From assembly GCA_031292145.1 (NCBI GenBank), contig JARLHR010000204.1:124001-188000 (forward strand): a stretch of DNA of 64,000 bases. The letters run 5' to 3'. Of this stretch, positions 46,230 through 54,534 are shown in pieces (the first letter of the stretch is position 1; each line of letters opens with the position of its first letter). Origin of the DNA: Clostridium sp. (GTDB lineage: Bacteria > Bacillota > Clostridia > Clostridiales > Clostridiaceae). The notes beneath the pieces are model-generated. The model worked only from the letters and a program-made list of their open reading frames with translations, made no database searches and was not told where the DNA came from. The translations under genes were made by a program, and so were the position numbers.

Positions 46230-48017
46230 CTAATCAATAACATTTATTAAATAGCAGCTTCCAGAAATATGTTTAACTTCCTTTTTTATTGATGCTACAG
46301 CTAAACCTACTTCTTCTGGATTTAAAAAGTTATTGAATTCACCATACATACCAGCAATCGAAAGAGAAGTAAGTGGAAATATACCTTTCCTTCCATCCCT
46401 ACTTGTTGCTTCAATATACTTGTTTCTTTTATCTTTCTCATTAAAAAAGTCTAAAATCGACCTATCAAATTCTTCTATTATTTCTTCACATAATTTTTCA
46501 CACTCTTCAATTGAATTTTCTATTACACCAACAAAATCATCCCCGCCTATATGTCCAACAAATCCATTGTAAGGGAAAAGTGCTTTTATTTTAGAATGGA
46601 TTAATTGGGCTGTATACTTAAGAATCCTGTCTCCATTTTCAAACCCATAAGTATCATTGTAAATTTTAAAATTGTCTAAGTCTAAATAAAGAATGCAGCA
46701 TGTGCGTTTAGTTTTAAGCATATTATTTATAGTATTTTGTATAACTGTATTACCTGGAAGTTCCGTAAGTGGATTAAGCTGCCTTGCATAATTACATTCA
46801 AGCATAGTAGTATAATTAAGCAAAGATCTTATAGTAACAATACCACAATACTTACTATTATTAGTTATGATAATATAGTCATATATATTTTCTGTTTTTC
46901 TAGACATAGCCATTCTTGAAACTTCAACGACTGGCGTATGATAATCTACTATTAAAGGATTTCTGTCCATTACTAATGAAACAGGACGTTTTGTAAAAAC
47001 AGCTACGCCATATTGTGTAGCAAGAGCTGAATCTAATGCATGTTTCATAACAAAACCCACCGGAATACCATTATTTACGATGCAGGCTCCTGTAATATCG
47101 TTAGAATCAAAATATTCCTTAATTTCCCCACATTGAGTTGTAGGATTAAAGGACTTATCGCGTCTTACAATTTCACCTATATTGTTAGAGTTGCAATTAT
47201 AATAAGTATTCTCTTTAAATTTGTTACATTTTATAATTATATTTTTAACATTGTTTGGTATATCTAAAAATGTTCCTGCTGGTCGGCTAATGAAGAAGCC
47301 TTGTCCAGCATATACCCCTAGATTAATTAATGTTTTCAGCTCTTCTTCCGTTTCTATCCCTTCAGCAATAAGTTTCATATTGTTTGCTTCTGAAAGCTTA
47401 ACGAAACATTCCAATAAAGATTGTTTAAAAGAATCCTCATTTATATTTTTAATTAAATCCATATCAATTTTTATATAATGAGGTTTTGTTTCATTAAGCA
47501 TCTTAAGTCCTGAGTAACCTGCCCCAGTATCATCAATTGCAATTTTATATCCCTGATCTACATAATTGCTGAGAGCTTTTTTAAAACTTTTATAATCTTC
47601 TACACAAGTTTTTTCAGTAATTTCGAATATTATACAGTCAGGCGACATGTTATTCTCTGCAAGAAATTCCTTAGTAAATCCTTTCTTAAACTTTTCATCC
47701 TTAAAAATATGCGGATCCACATTTATAAAAAGATATTTATTCTTTTCAATATTAGACGCTCTTTCAATAGCTTTTATTCTGCATAATTGCTCTAATTCCC
47801 AAGTTTTATTATGGATTTGAGCAGAATTAAATAATTTGTCAGGATTTTGCAATGGTGAACCTACAGGGCCTCTGCTCAAAGCTTCGTAGCCTATAATTGT
47901 CCCGTCTAAAAGTGAAACGATAGGTTGATAAACTGTAGAAATATTTTTATTATTAAGTATACTCTCCAACTCTTCCACCTCATTATATTTTGAATCATAA
48001 GCAAGTTCATTTAACAT
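46230..48017 (-). CDS. EAL-CBS-GGDEF cyclic-di-GMP protein
   Basis: 595 residues, cytoplasmic. N-terminal EAL phosphodiesterase domain (about 28-260: YQPIVSLLDGTIIGYEALSR, FINVDPHIF, IFEITEKTC, IDDTGAGYSG, IKIDMDLIKNI, IAEGIETEEEL) with catalytic residues present. A CBS pair in the middle (about 290-410: ITGACIVNNGIPVGFVM, VSLVMDRNPLIVDYHTPV). C-terminal GGDEF domain whose signature reads HIGGDDFVGV (GGDDF), still compatible with cyclase activity. The CBS pair may bind an adenine nucleotide and set the balance. This domain order is the known clostridial EAL-CBS-GGDEF type. Confidence 0.93.
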   Translation of the reverse strand: MLNELAYDSKYNEVEELESILNNKNISTVYQPIVSLLDGTIIGYEALSRGPVGSPLQNPDKLFNSAQIHNKTWELEQLCRIKAIERASNIEKNKYLFINVDPHIFKDEKFKKGFTKEFLAENNMSPDCIIFEITEKTCVEDYKSFKKALSNYVDQGYKIAIDDTGAGYSGLKMLNETKPHYIKIDMDLIKNINEDSFKQSLLECFVKLSEANNMKLIAEGIETEEELKTLINLGVYAGQGFFISRPAGTFLDIPNNVKNIIIKCNKFKENTYYNCNSNNIGEIVRRDKSFNPTTQCGEIKEYFDSNDITGACIVNNGIPVGFVMKHALDSALATQYGVAVFTKRPVSLVMDRNPLIVDYHTPVVEVSRMAMSRKTENIYDYIIITNNSKYCGIVTIRSLLNYTTMLECNYARQLNPLTELPGNTVIQNTINNMLKTKRTCCILYLDLDNFKIYNDTYGFENGDRILKYTAQLIHSKIKALFPYNGFVGHIGGDDFVGVIENSIEECEKLCEEIIEEFDRSILDFFNEKDKRNKYIEATSRDGRKGIFPLTSLSIAGMYGEFNNFLNPEEVGLAVASIKKEVKHISGSCYLINVID

Positions 48018-48231
48018 ATTACAATCTCCTCATATGTGTCTTAAATAAATTATTACAATAAAATAGCTTTAACATAGGCAGTATAGCACAAGATTATTAA
48101 GAATTGCTTTTATTTATGTTAATTTAATGTAAAAATAGTAATTGTATTATGCATGTGGAATATCTTGTACTACAGCTGCATTTATAGTAATACTAATCAA
48201 TAAAGTTAAAATCAACCTAACCTCAAAATTA

Positions 48232-48420
48232 GGCACATGAAAGAAAATAACAAGTCCAAAATGCCATGGAATGTTCTTATATGCAGAAAAGTTCCGTATT
48301 GCAGCATAGCTGCTCTTTTTAAAGGTGTTCATTTTTCATCAGGCAAGGAAGTAGATTGTTCTCATAGCAGCTCTATTAGGGCAATCTACTGACGTAGCAT
48401 AATTGAAAATAGGCTTGACC
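48232..48420. repeat. MITE-like repeat (family A, copy 2, one end lost)
   Basis: About 189 bp. The left end GGCACATGAAAGAAAATAAC matches the right end of copy 1 inverted. Shared blocks include TTTTTCATCAGGCAAGGAAG and AATTGAAAATAGGCTTG with copy 1 and GCAGAAAAGTTCCGTATTG with copy 3. The right terminal repeat is missing. Confidence 0.7.
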
Positions 48421-48650
48421 TCGAGAAATCCTAATCTTGTTTTTCTATTTAAAATTGTAAGTATTATAAACAGATAATTAATATAAATTTAATTAATATA
48501 AGCTTAAGTAATATAGCGTTCTAAAAGTGAAACCTATTTGAATTTCTAAATATGAAACTAAATAAATTTCCAATAGTGGAACTAATATTTATATTTCAAG
48601 TTGTATAAATAGAACCTATTATTTGTTTCAGATTTAGAACGAAAAAATAA

Positions 48651-48673
48651 AGCTAGGAAATTTAATCCTAGCT
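48651..48673 (-). terminator. Terminator of the PH/SHOCT gene
   Basis: AGCTAGGA (48651-48658) pairs with TCCTAGCT (48666-48673); on the minus strand TTATTTTTTC follows. Confidence 0.8.
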
Positions 48674-48684
48674 ATATTGCTTTA

Positions 48685-49221
48685 TTAATTATTAAGTAAT
48701 TTCGCTTTGCCTTGTGCAAATTCTTCTTCTGTTAATATTCCTTGTTCTTTTAATTTTGCAAGCTTCTGCAACTGTAATGTAACATCATCATTATTTTGAC
48801 CTGAAGTTTGCTGAAATGAATTTGTTTTATTTTTATATTTTTGGATAGATTCATTAAGAATATCTACCATTGGTTTAACTGTTTTCTTTGATATACTTTT
48901 AATTTCAATTTTAGATGCACCATCCCAAACTGATATCTCTCCTAAAACTAAGCCTGTTTTATGCTCTATCGAATTAATTTTATCTAAAGGTATCTCTTTT
49001 TGTTTTAAACCAAATATCATTCCTTTATCTAAAAATATTATTCGCTTATTTGTACATGATATAAGCCAAGTAGTCCCATCAAAAAGTCCTGATGTTATGT
49101 ATAATAACTCTTCATCATCATGTAATATATTAGGTAATTCCTTAATTTCTTTTTTTGTACCAAATGAGTCTATAGTCCCCATTTCTTTTAATCTTTCTTT
49201 AACATATTCTTTAGTCTTCAT
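48685..49221 (-). CDS. PH-domain plus SHOCT protein
   Basis: 178 residues. The N-terminal part is a bacterial PH (bPH_2/YdjM-like) domain: ILHDDEELLYITSGLFDGTT, ISCTNKRIIFLDKGMIFGLK, IPLDKINSIEHKTGLVLGEI. A linker leads to a C-terminal SHOCT motif (LQKLAKLKEQGILTEEEFAQ). The usual role of these small proteins is unknown; SHOCT is thought to mediate oligomerisation or membrane targeting. Promoter at 49259-49286 with the shared TTGACA-16-TACAAT layout. It is found in many phage-like and accessory loci. Confidence 0.92.
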   Translation of the reverse strand: MKTKEYVKERLKEMGTIDSFGTKKEIKELPNILHDDEELLYITSGLFDGTTWLISCTNKRIIFLDKGMIFGLKQKEIPLDKINSIEHKTGLVLGEISVWDGASKIEIKSISKKTVKPMVDILNESIQKYKNKTNSFQQTSGQNNDDVTLQLQKLAKLKEQGILTEEEFAQGKAKLLNN

Positions 49222-49258
49222 AATCCATCTCCTACCTCACATAATAATATATACTATT

Positions 49259-49286
49259 ATTGTATAATAATAGAAAGTTTTGTCAA
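49259..49286 (-). promoter_or_regulatory. Promoter of the PH/SHOCT gene, shared architecture
   Basis: Minus strand: TTGACA (49281-49286), AAAC..., 16-bp spacer, TACAAT (49259-49264). The same hexamers and spacing occur at 51024-51051 and 60181-60208. Upstream, a second TTGACAAAACTT copy forms a 24-bp direct repeat (49264-49287 and 49290-49313, one mismatch). Confidence 0.7.
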
Positions 49287-49409
49287 TACATAATAATAGT
49301 AAGTTTTGTCAATCCTATTTCTTTTTCTATAAAAAAATAAGGAGTATATATACGAAGCATAGCTTTGTAAGAATAGATTTATCTATAATATTTATATTAA
49401 TATACATTA

Positions 49410-49473
49410 GTTTAAATCATGTCTGTATTTTTATTAATATTGTCTATAATAAAAATACAGACATGATTTAAAC
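49410..49473. repeat. 25-bp perfect inverted repeat
   Basis: Arms 49410-49434 and 49449-49473 are exact complements (key part AAATCATGTCTGTATTTTT) around a 14-bp loop. The CAGACATGAT core recurs in the hairpin at 50209-50242. No U-tract follows in either direction. Confidence 0.65.
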
Positions 49474-49480
49474 CAAAAAA

Positions 49481-49521
49481 AGAGATAGTATTTTACAGCC
49501 AATCACCTAAATACTATCTCT
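49481..49521 (+). terminator. Terminator-like hairpin, first of two copies
   Basis: AGAGATAGTATTT (49481-49493) pairs with AAATACTATCTCT (49509-49521), then ATTTTTTAT. The same arms occur at 51084-51128. Confidence 0.6.
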
Positions 49522-49737
49522 ATTTTTTATATATGATTTTTACTGAATTTCTGAAGTCTATGTTCCTTCAAGCCTCCTATTATTTGTGCTTTTATTTTTT
49601 TCAATTCACACTTATCTTTTTAACACTTAATCATAAAATATAATTTTAAATATACATAAATAACTAATTATCATTCATTATACATTTACATAATATGGTA
49701 TAATATATATATAAATACAGGATAGAAGGTATTAACA

Positions 49738-50193
49738 ATGAAAAAGAATACAATAAAAATTTTAAGTACATTGTTTATTGGCATTGGTTTATTTGCAATT
49801 AATCAAATAGCTAAAGCGTCTTATTTCAAATCAGAAAACAATGTAAAAGCTAATGAAATAACTAATGAAATATCTATTAAATCAAAGTTACTTATAGTAT
49901 ATGCAGATGCTTCTCAATGGAATTATATATCACCTTTTTGGGAATTAGCTACACCAGATTTTCAACAAATTTATTATAATGCATGGGCTAGTGTAAATGG
50001 AGATTGGTATTATATTAATTCAGACGGCCATTTGGTAGAAAATTGCATGATTAAAGATATGGCTAGCAATAAAGAATATTATGTAAAAGAAGATGGTTCA
50101 TTGTTAATTAATGATTATTACACAGATTATAATGACAATCAAATTAAATATTATGCCGATAGCGATGGAGCTTTAACAAAGGTAGATAATTAA
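49738..50193 (+). CDS. Small secreted cell-wall-repeat protein
   Basis: 151 residues. N-terminal signal peptide (about 1-28, LSTLFIGIGLFAINQIAKA). The remainder has one or two degenerate choline-binding-like repeats (WASVNGDWYYINSDGHLVEN, NKEYYVKEDGSLLIND) and no enzymatic domain. It lies between two copies of the CATGTCTGT-type hairpins, in a region where the same non-coding segments recur, suggesting local duplication. Plausible wall-bound adaptor; function unknown. Confidence 0.8.
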   Translation: MKKNTIKILSTLFIGIGLFAINQIAKASYFKSENNVKANEITNEISIKSKLLIVYADASQWNYISPFWELATPDFQQIYYNAWASVNGDWYYINSDGHLVENCMIKDMASNKEYYVKEDGSLLINDYYTDYNDNQIKYYADSDGALTKVDN

Positions 50194-50208
50194 TTGAATT
50201 TTCCCTAT

Positions 50209-50242
50209 ACATCATGTCAATACTTATATACAGACATGATGT
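50209..50242. repeat. Hairpin after the small wall-repeat gene
   Basis: ACATCATGTC (50209-50218) pairs with GACATGATGT (50233-50242); it shares the CAGACATGAT core with the 25-bp inverted repeat at 49410. It lies between convergent genes. Confidence 0.55.
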
Positions 50243-50286
50243 AAGTTCAAATTAAAAGCCAGGAAATTTAATCCTAACTTTCATTT

Positions 50287-50994
50287 TTATCTTCTAACTT
50301 CTCCGTTTATAGCACTTACATAATAAGAATCTTCTTGAGTATTTGTTGTAGTTGAATAAAATGTAAAATAATATTCTCCATGCTCATTAAGTTTTTGATC
50401 TGAATTAACAGTAAATTTATATTCATTAATATGTGAATTATTAAAGTATGCATCTGCTATATTTTTGCATTGCTCATAAGTATATTTAGTATTTACTATT
50501 TCGCTAGTATCAAGTTTTGTAAGAATACCTTGTTTTAACTGAAATGCTGTATCTGTACCTGGCGTATAATAATATTCATTTGGATAAACTTTAGATTCTC
50601 CGTAAAATCTATATGTTAAATCTCCATCTTTAATAAGTGTTTTTGAATAATTAATATTTTCATTAGCATATTCCTTTATTCTATTATATGCAGTTACTAA
50701 TTCACTTGGCATTGTAGTAGTTGTTTTCGCATTATTTAAAGAACCATCTTCAGTTAAATAATACCAAGTTCCATTATCGTTAATCCAACCAGTTTGCATT
50801 ATTCCAGACTTATCAATATAATACCAATTACTATTTGTTAAAATCCAACCGGTTTTCATAGTTCCATTTTCAAAGTAAACCCATCCAGTATAAATTTCTT
50901 GCCACCCAGATGCTGCATAAGCATTTTGAGTAAATCTCGTACACACTAATAGTATTAGTGTTATTAAAAAGCTTGTAAATATTTTCTTATTCAT
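50287..50994 (-). CDS. Secreted cell-wall-repeat protein with unknown C-terminal domain
   Basis: 235 residues from the ATG at 50994 (MNKKIF; GAGGGTGAT upstream); the frame extends upstream through its own promoter, which rules out the longer version. A signal peptide ends at YAASG. Two choline-binding-like repeats (GWVYFENGTMKTGWI, NWYYIDKSGIMQTGWI) lead to a C-terminal domain of about 140 residues (YNRIKEYANENINYSK, YYYTPGTDTAFQLKQG, YYFTFYSTTTNTQEDSYYVS) that I do not recognise. Promoter of the shared architecture at 51024-51051. Confidence 0.88.
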   Translation of the reverse strand: MNKKIFTSFLITLILLVCTRFTQNAYAASGWQEIYTGWVYFENGTMKTGWILTNSNWYYIDKSGIMQTGWINDNGTWYYLTEDGSLNNAKTTTTMPSELVTAYNRIKEYANENINYSKTLIKDGDLTYRFYGESKVYPNEYYYTPGTDTAFQLKQGILTKLDTSEIVNTKYTYEQCKNIADAYFNNSHINEYKFTVNSDQKLNEHGEYYFTFYSTTTNTQEDSYYVSAINGEVRR

Positions 50995-51023
50995 AAATTT
51001 ATCACCCTCTTTTCTATACCATA

Positions 51024-51051
51024 ATTGTATATCGTTTGTAACTTTTGTCAA
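51024..51051 (-). promoter_or_regulatory. Promoter of the wall-repeat gene, shared architecture
   Basis: Minus strand TTGACA (51046-51051), AAAGTT, 16-bp spacer, TACAAT (51024-51029). Confidence 0.7.
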
Positions 51052-51083
51052 CAATGCCTATTGAAACATAACTTTTCTGTTAT

Positions 51084-51128
51084 AGAGATAGTATTTTTCC
51101 TCTCTGCATAAACCTAAATACTATCTCT
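51084..51128 (-). terminator. Terminator-like hairpin, second copy
   Basis: AGAGATAGTATTT (51084-51096) and AAATACTATCTCT (51116-51128), the same arms as 49481-49521. It lies 10 bp after the frameshifted small gene. Confidence 0.55.
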
Positions 51129-51137
51129 TTTCCATTT

Positions 51138-51312
51138 TTATAATTCTTTTTTTCTTTCTTTAATTAAAGTTTCTAATTCATCTAAGTCTTCGAATGTAGC
51201 TTGATTTTTTACAAAGCTTCTAGCCATGAATCTATTACTTAAATATTTAGCCTTTTCCTTATTCTGGTCTTGCCAACGCTTATTAGCTTCTGTTTGTGCA
51301 TTTTTCTTCCAT
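51138..51312 (-). pseudogene. Small gene with a one-base frameshift
   Basis: An ATG at 51312 has a perfect GAGGAGG ribosome site but stops after nine codons. Removing one A from the run of five (codons 3-4) restores a 57-residue protein: MEENAQTEANKRWQDQNKE then KAKYLSNRFMARSFVKNQ and a tail ending LIKERKKEL. The restored product is highly charged and helical, like small clostridial plasmid or phage proteins. It is either a true pseudogene, a slippage-expressed gene, or an error in the sequence. Confidence 0.6.
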
Positions 51313-51324
51313 CTTGTAACCTCC

Positions 51325-51426
51325 TCAGATAATGTGTATTATTGCTCTTATTACTAAGATTAAAAACGCCACTAATCCTATAAGTTTTGCTATCTCAAGC
51401 AATAATTTTAGTATTGATTTTTTCAT
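51325..51426 (-). CDS. 33-residue hydrophobic membrane peptide
   Basis: MKKSILKLLLEIAKLIGLVA then FLILVIRAIIHII; one membrane helix with basic ends. The stop overlaps the ribosome site of the frameshifted gene downstream. It has no clear ribosome site of its own. It resembles type I toxin or holin-like peptides in form only; no homology established. Confidence 0.45.
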   Translation of the reverse strand: MKKSILKLLLEIAKLIGLVAFLILVIRAIIHII

Positions 51427-51496
51427 ATTGATTGTGGAGAACTTACATGTTATTATTTTGTTAAGTGGCTAAGTCGTAACCTTAACCCCTATTTAG

Positions 51497-51622
51497 TTAT
51501 TTTAGTATATCTTTTAGAACTAAGATTATCAGGCTTATCGTTCCTAAGCGAAATACTATTTGGATTCCGAGCTTATTAAGTAGTTTTACTATTTTAATAA
51601 GCTCTTTTATTTTGTCCTCCAC
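51497..51622 (-). CDS. 41-residue amphipathic/membrane peptide
   Basis: GTG start preceded by GGAGGG. It reads (M)EDKIKELIKIVKLLNKLGI then QIVFRLGTISLIILVLKDILK: an amphipathic helix then a hydrophobic helix. A 16-bp palindrome ATACTA-CGCA-TAGTAT lies 28 bp upstream. First of a run of three tiny minus-strand frames. Too small for family assignment. Confidence 0.55.
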   Translation of the reverse strand: MEDKIKELIKIVKLLNKLGIQIVFRLGTISLIILVLKDILK

Positions 51623-51649
51623 TGTTTTCCCTCCTTCCATACTCTTGCC

Positions 51650-51665
51650 ATACTACGCATAGTAT
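51650..51665 (-). promoter_or_regulatory. 16-bp palindrome before the tiny membrane-peptide genes
   Basis: ATACTA (51650-51655), CGCA, TAGTAT (51660-51665). Position fits an operator or -10 overlap for the minus-strand small genes. Confidence 0.4.
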
Positions 51666-51723
51666 AATACATCACCATAATTTAGTTAATATATTGTAAT
51701 TTTATAAAATTATTTTATTTTAG

Positions 51724-51830
51724 AAACAAAAAAATGCAGCCAAATTAATGGCTGCATCTATATAATGTAAAAAGATTATGAGGATATCAACTTCAAAGGG
51801 ATGTGTTGATATCATTTACATTATACTTTA
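51724..51830 (-). ncRNA. Candidate small structured RNA ending in a terminator
   Basis: Reading the minus strand, nested helices TAATGTAAA/TTTACATTA and GATATCAAC/GTTGATATC (51760-51828) are followed by GATGCAGCC...GGCTGCAT and a T-run (terminator 51734-51757). There is no reading frame. It could be the 3' end of an untranslated RNA next to the tiny membrane-peptide genes. The start is not defined. Confidence 0.4.
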
Positions 51831-51888
51831 TTTGGACATGCTATTATATAGTGTTCCTATGGTTATTATGTATATAAGTGTAAAAAAT

Positions 51889-51926
51889 AAGGGTAGCAAA
51901 CAATATTTCTACTGTCTACTACCCTT
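51889..51926 (-). terminator. Terminator of the 112-residue protein gene
   Basis: AAGGGTAG (51889-51896) pairs with CTACCCTT (51919-51926); on the minus strand ATTTTTTAC follows. Confidence 0.75.
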
Positions 51927-51985
51927 AAATTAATATATTAATGAAAAATTAACACTACTGCCATTCTCTATTATTTAAGCATTCC

Positions 51986-52324
51986 TTAATAATAAGGATA
52001 TGGTGGAGCCACATAAGGATATGGCAATAAAGATAATGCGGCTAAATTTGCAAGTGGATAAATTCGAGGTCTATAGACTCTGTATCTTCTCGCTGGATAA
52101 CGAAAACCATATGGACTTCGGTAATCTTGATTCATTTGATTTTCTTGATCAATTACATCCTCACCTACTAACATTATAATTCGATCTTCTTTTACATCTC
52201 CAATAATTCCATCTAATGTACTTCCATCTTTCATTGTTAGCACAACGTGATAATACATATGTTTTTTGCATTTCTCATGCAAATGATGTGCTTCGTGGTA
52301 ATATTCATCTTTTTCCTTGCACAT
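51986..52324 (-). CDS. Small His/Tyr/Pro-rich protein, spore-coat-like
   Basis: 112 residues. N-terminal His-rich stretch (YYHEAHHLHEKCKKHMYYH), a small beta-barrel-like segment (HVVLTMKDGSTLDGIIGDVK then EDRIIMLVGEDVI), and a Tyr/Pro/Arg-rich tail (YPARRYRVYRPRIYPL, PYPYVAPPYPYY). The composition resembles spore-coat proteins of clostridia; the central segment resembles an Sm-like or KOW-like domain. AGGAGATG precedes the ATG. Sporulation-specific expression is inference. Confidence 0.75.
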   Translation of the reverse strand: MCKEKDEYYHEAHHLHEKCKKHMYYHVVLTMKDGSTLDGIIGDVKEDRIIMLVGEDVIDQENQMNQDYRSPYGFRYPARRYRVYRPRIYPLANLAALSLLPYPYVAPPYPYY

Positions 52325-52486
52325 TTTCTAAATCATCTCCTCTCAAATACCATCATATTCATCTCTAATGGAGATCGTGCTATACTAAACAAGTAAATTA
52401 TTACAAGATAAAAAAATAAAGGGCAGCATATGAGAACTTAATCCCTACACTGCCCTTAAATACACTCTTGCCATTATACATGTTAG

Positions 52487-53062
52487 TTATTGTAATTTAG
52501 TTGCAACACCATTGCTATCAAATCTATATCCATACAAGTCGCAATCATGAATCATGCTGCCATCCGAATATAAACAATAGTCCTTACCACCATCATTTAG
52601 CCATCCAGTTTTCATTGCACCAGTAGAATCTAAGTAATACCACTTTCCGTCTACTTCTTGCCATCCTGCAAGCATTACACCATCAAAATTTAAGTAATAC
52701 CAACGTCCAAGATTTTTATCATATGCCCAGCCTGTTTTCATAGTTTCATAATCTAGTTGACCTAGATAGTACCAATTACATCCAACATACTTCCAATCAT
52801 AAAGCATATATCCTTCTGAATCGAATATGTACCAACACCAATCTATTTTTTCCCCCTCCATCTTTTGTGTAACTTCCATCACTATGTTTATACCAGTACT
52901 TATTATCCTGTATAATCCATGTTTCGCTTACTGTTTCATCTGAAGGATTCCATCAGATTCCAAACACATTTCTATTCCAAGAGAGAATTTGTATTAGTTA
53001 TGCCATAAGCTCCATGTCCATCTCCGCAATGCCAGGAGTAATTATTATCTGTATCTATAATT
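52487..53062 (-). pseudogene. Decayed N-acetylmuramoyl-L-alanine amidase with cell-wall repeats
   Basis: The intact 3' part (52487-52882) encodes choline-binding-like repeats (RWYYLNFDGVMLAGWQ, KWYYLDSTGAMKTGWL). Upstream, in three shifting frames, come pieces of an Amidase_2-type catalytic domain: TDNNYSWHCGDGHGAYGITN, then SLGIEMCLESDG, then NPSDETVSETWIIQDNKYWY. At least three frameshifts separate them, and the N-terminus is replaced by unrelated sequence. The gene once encoded a secreted peptidoglycan amidase. Confidence 0.8.
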
Positions 53063-53191
53063 TCCTAAAAGAATCAAAAAAGCTGCCAATAAAATAGCAA
53101 AAGTTTTTTTAAATTATTTTTTACAATTTTTTTGACGAAAGTCTTTTTCTTCAGCATGAGCAAGGAGCCATCAGCCCCTTACCCTTTATTT

Positions 53192-54313
53192 TTAGCCAAT
53201 CCATTCATTTAAAAATTCAATTAATTCATGGAAAGTTGGACTTGCAGCATTTCTAACATAGAATCCTGATGCTGCAGTACCCATTATTAAAGATTCTTTA
53301 GGGGTTAAGCCTAAAACTTCTCCTAAGCAGAATCCTGCATTGAAGTTATCTCCTGCGCCTGTTGTAAGTTTTGGATTAGGTTCAAATGGACCTAAAGTAT
53401 GGAAATATTCCCCACTACAAACTGCAACAGCTTCTTTTACAGGGTGAACTACGAGGCAATATATATTAAGCATTTTAGCTATTTCTGTAGCTAATGTCTT
53501 TAATTCTATTTGAGAAAATCCATCTGACACTTCCAATATATCTCCTATTTCTATAGCTTCTTTTAAGTTTAACCCCAAGATTACTTTAAACTTTGAAGAA
53601 AATTCTTGTATAACTGATAATGCCTCAAGTATATCTGCTTTTAATCTGTTTTCAGGATCAGCTAAATCAAAGAAAATATATTTTTCTTTATCAACGTCAA
53701 TATGTGGTAAAACTTCGGCTAACATGCCTCTCCAAATGTCTGTCATATAAGGTAGCATAGTCCAATTTTCTAAACCAATTAATTGGCTCTCATTTACTAA
53801 TTCAATTAAATTTTCAAGCCCTACAATTTCTTTTAGTTTATCCCATTTAACATCTTTCAATGCTTCTCTCTTACCAATCATCAATTTACCATCAAGAAAT
53901 TCAACAGCATCTGTTTGGCCAGGGTTAGCAATTGAAATTAATTTGCATTTATCATGCATTGGCTCAAATACAGCATTTATCGAAGGTACCCCCAAAGCAC
54001 CAATATATGTTAAATCTAACCCAAAAGATGTTAATGCATTAGCCATAATTGGACCATTCCCACCTAATTTAGATTTAATAGGTACAAGCTCAACGCTTGT
54101 ACTTAGTCCAGCCGCCTTAGAAATTTTATCTCCAAAGTCCTTAAGAGTTTTCATTCTAGTATAATTTTCAGCATTTTCTCGAGTTTCAACAGCATGTAAT
54201 ATCTGATCAACAAATCCATCAAATCCCATAATAGCCTTGACATCGATTTCATTCACAGGATTCAGTTTTGAAATTAAATTTAAAATATCATTTTTTAATA
54301 TCGAATCCAACAT
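53192..54313 (-). CDS. PfkB-family carbohydrate kinase
   Basis: 373 residues. The PfkB signature near the C-terminus (PNPKLTTGAGDNFNAGFCLG) supplies the catalytic Asp and anion hole; AIMGFDGFVDQI and LGGNGPIMANALTSFGL form the substrate-side N-terminal part. It is longer than ribokinase (about 310) and has an inserted segment (about 165-225). The substrate is not evident: fructose, a nucleoside or a sugar phosphate are possible. The ATG follows AAGGAGGAG. No sugar-transport neighbours. Confidence 0.88.
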   Translation of the reverse strand: MLDSILKNDILNLISKLNPVNEIDVKAIMGFDGFVDQILHAVETRENAENYTRMKTLKDFGDKISKAAGLSTSVELVPIKSKLGGNGPIMANALTSFGLDLTYIGALGVPSINAVFEPMHDKCKLISIANPGQTDAVEFLDGKLMIGKREALKDVKWDKLKEIVGLENLIELVNESQLIGLENWTMLPYMTDIWRGMLAEVLPHIDVDKEKYIFFDLADPENRLKADILEALSVIQEFSSKFKVILGLNLKEAIEIGDILEVSDGFSQIELKTLATEIAKMLNIYCLVVHPVKEAVAVCSGEYFHTLGPFEPNPKLTTGAGDNFNAGFCLGEVLGLTPKESLIMGTAASGFYVRNAASPTFHELIEFLNEWIG

Positions 54314-54534
54314 ATTGACTCCTCCTTCAGGTTTAAATGTTCTACATAATATATATATATTTCAAGTAACAAAAATAGAACTTATTTACTTAAATTAACA
54401 AACTTAGCAACATCTCTTTAACAAGGCATGCTACTGTTTTAGATTTAGGTTAATCTTAGAACGAACCCCAATTATTACCAAAAGAGTGTTCTTTATGGTA
54501 AAATTAACATGTTAAAGATAAGGGGGTAACGAAA

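Larger units (their letters stand above)
48018..48684. other. Intergenic region with a MITE-like repeat
   Basis: About 670 bp. Contains family A copy 2 (48232-48420), the short motif GTTCTAAAAGTG at 48518-48529 that also occurs at 58947-58958, and the terminator of the PH/SHOCT gene. No convincing gene. Confidence 0.5.

Noticed and set aside
48147-48332. 61-codon minus-strand reading frame
   Set aside because: It lies across the MITE-like repeat and shows no ribosome site or protein-like composition.
50995-51054. Upstream extension of the wall-repeat gene (MLTKVTND...)
   Set aside because: It would be translated from inside the promoter; the signal peptide and ribosome site support the ATG at 50994.
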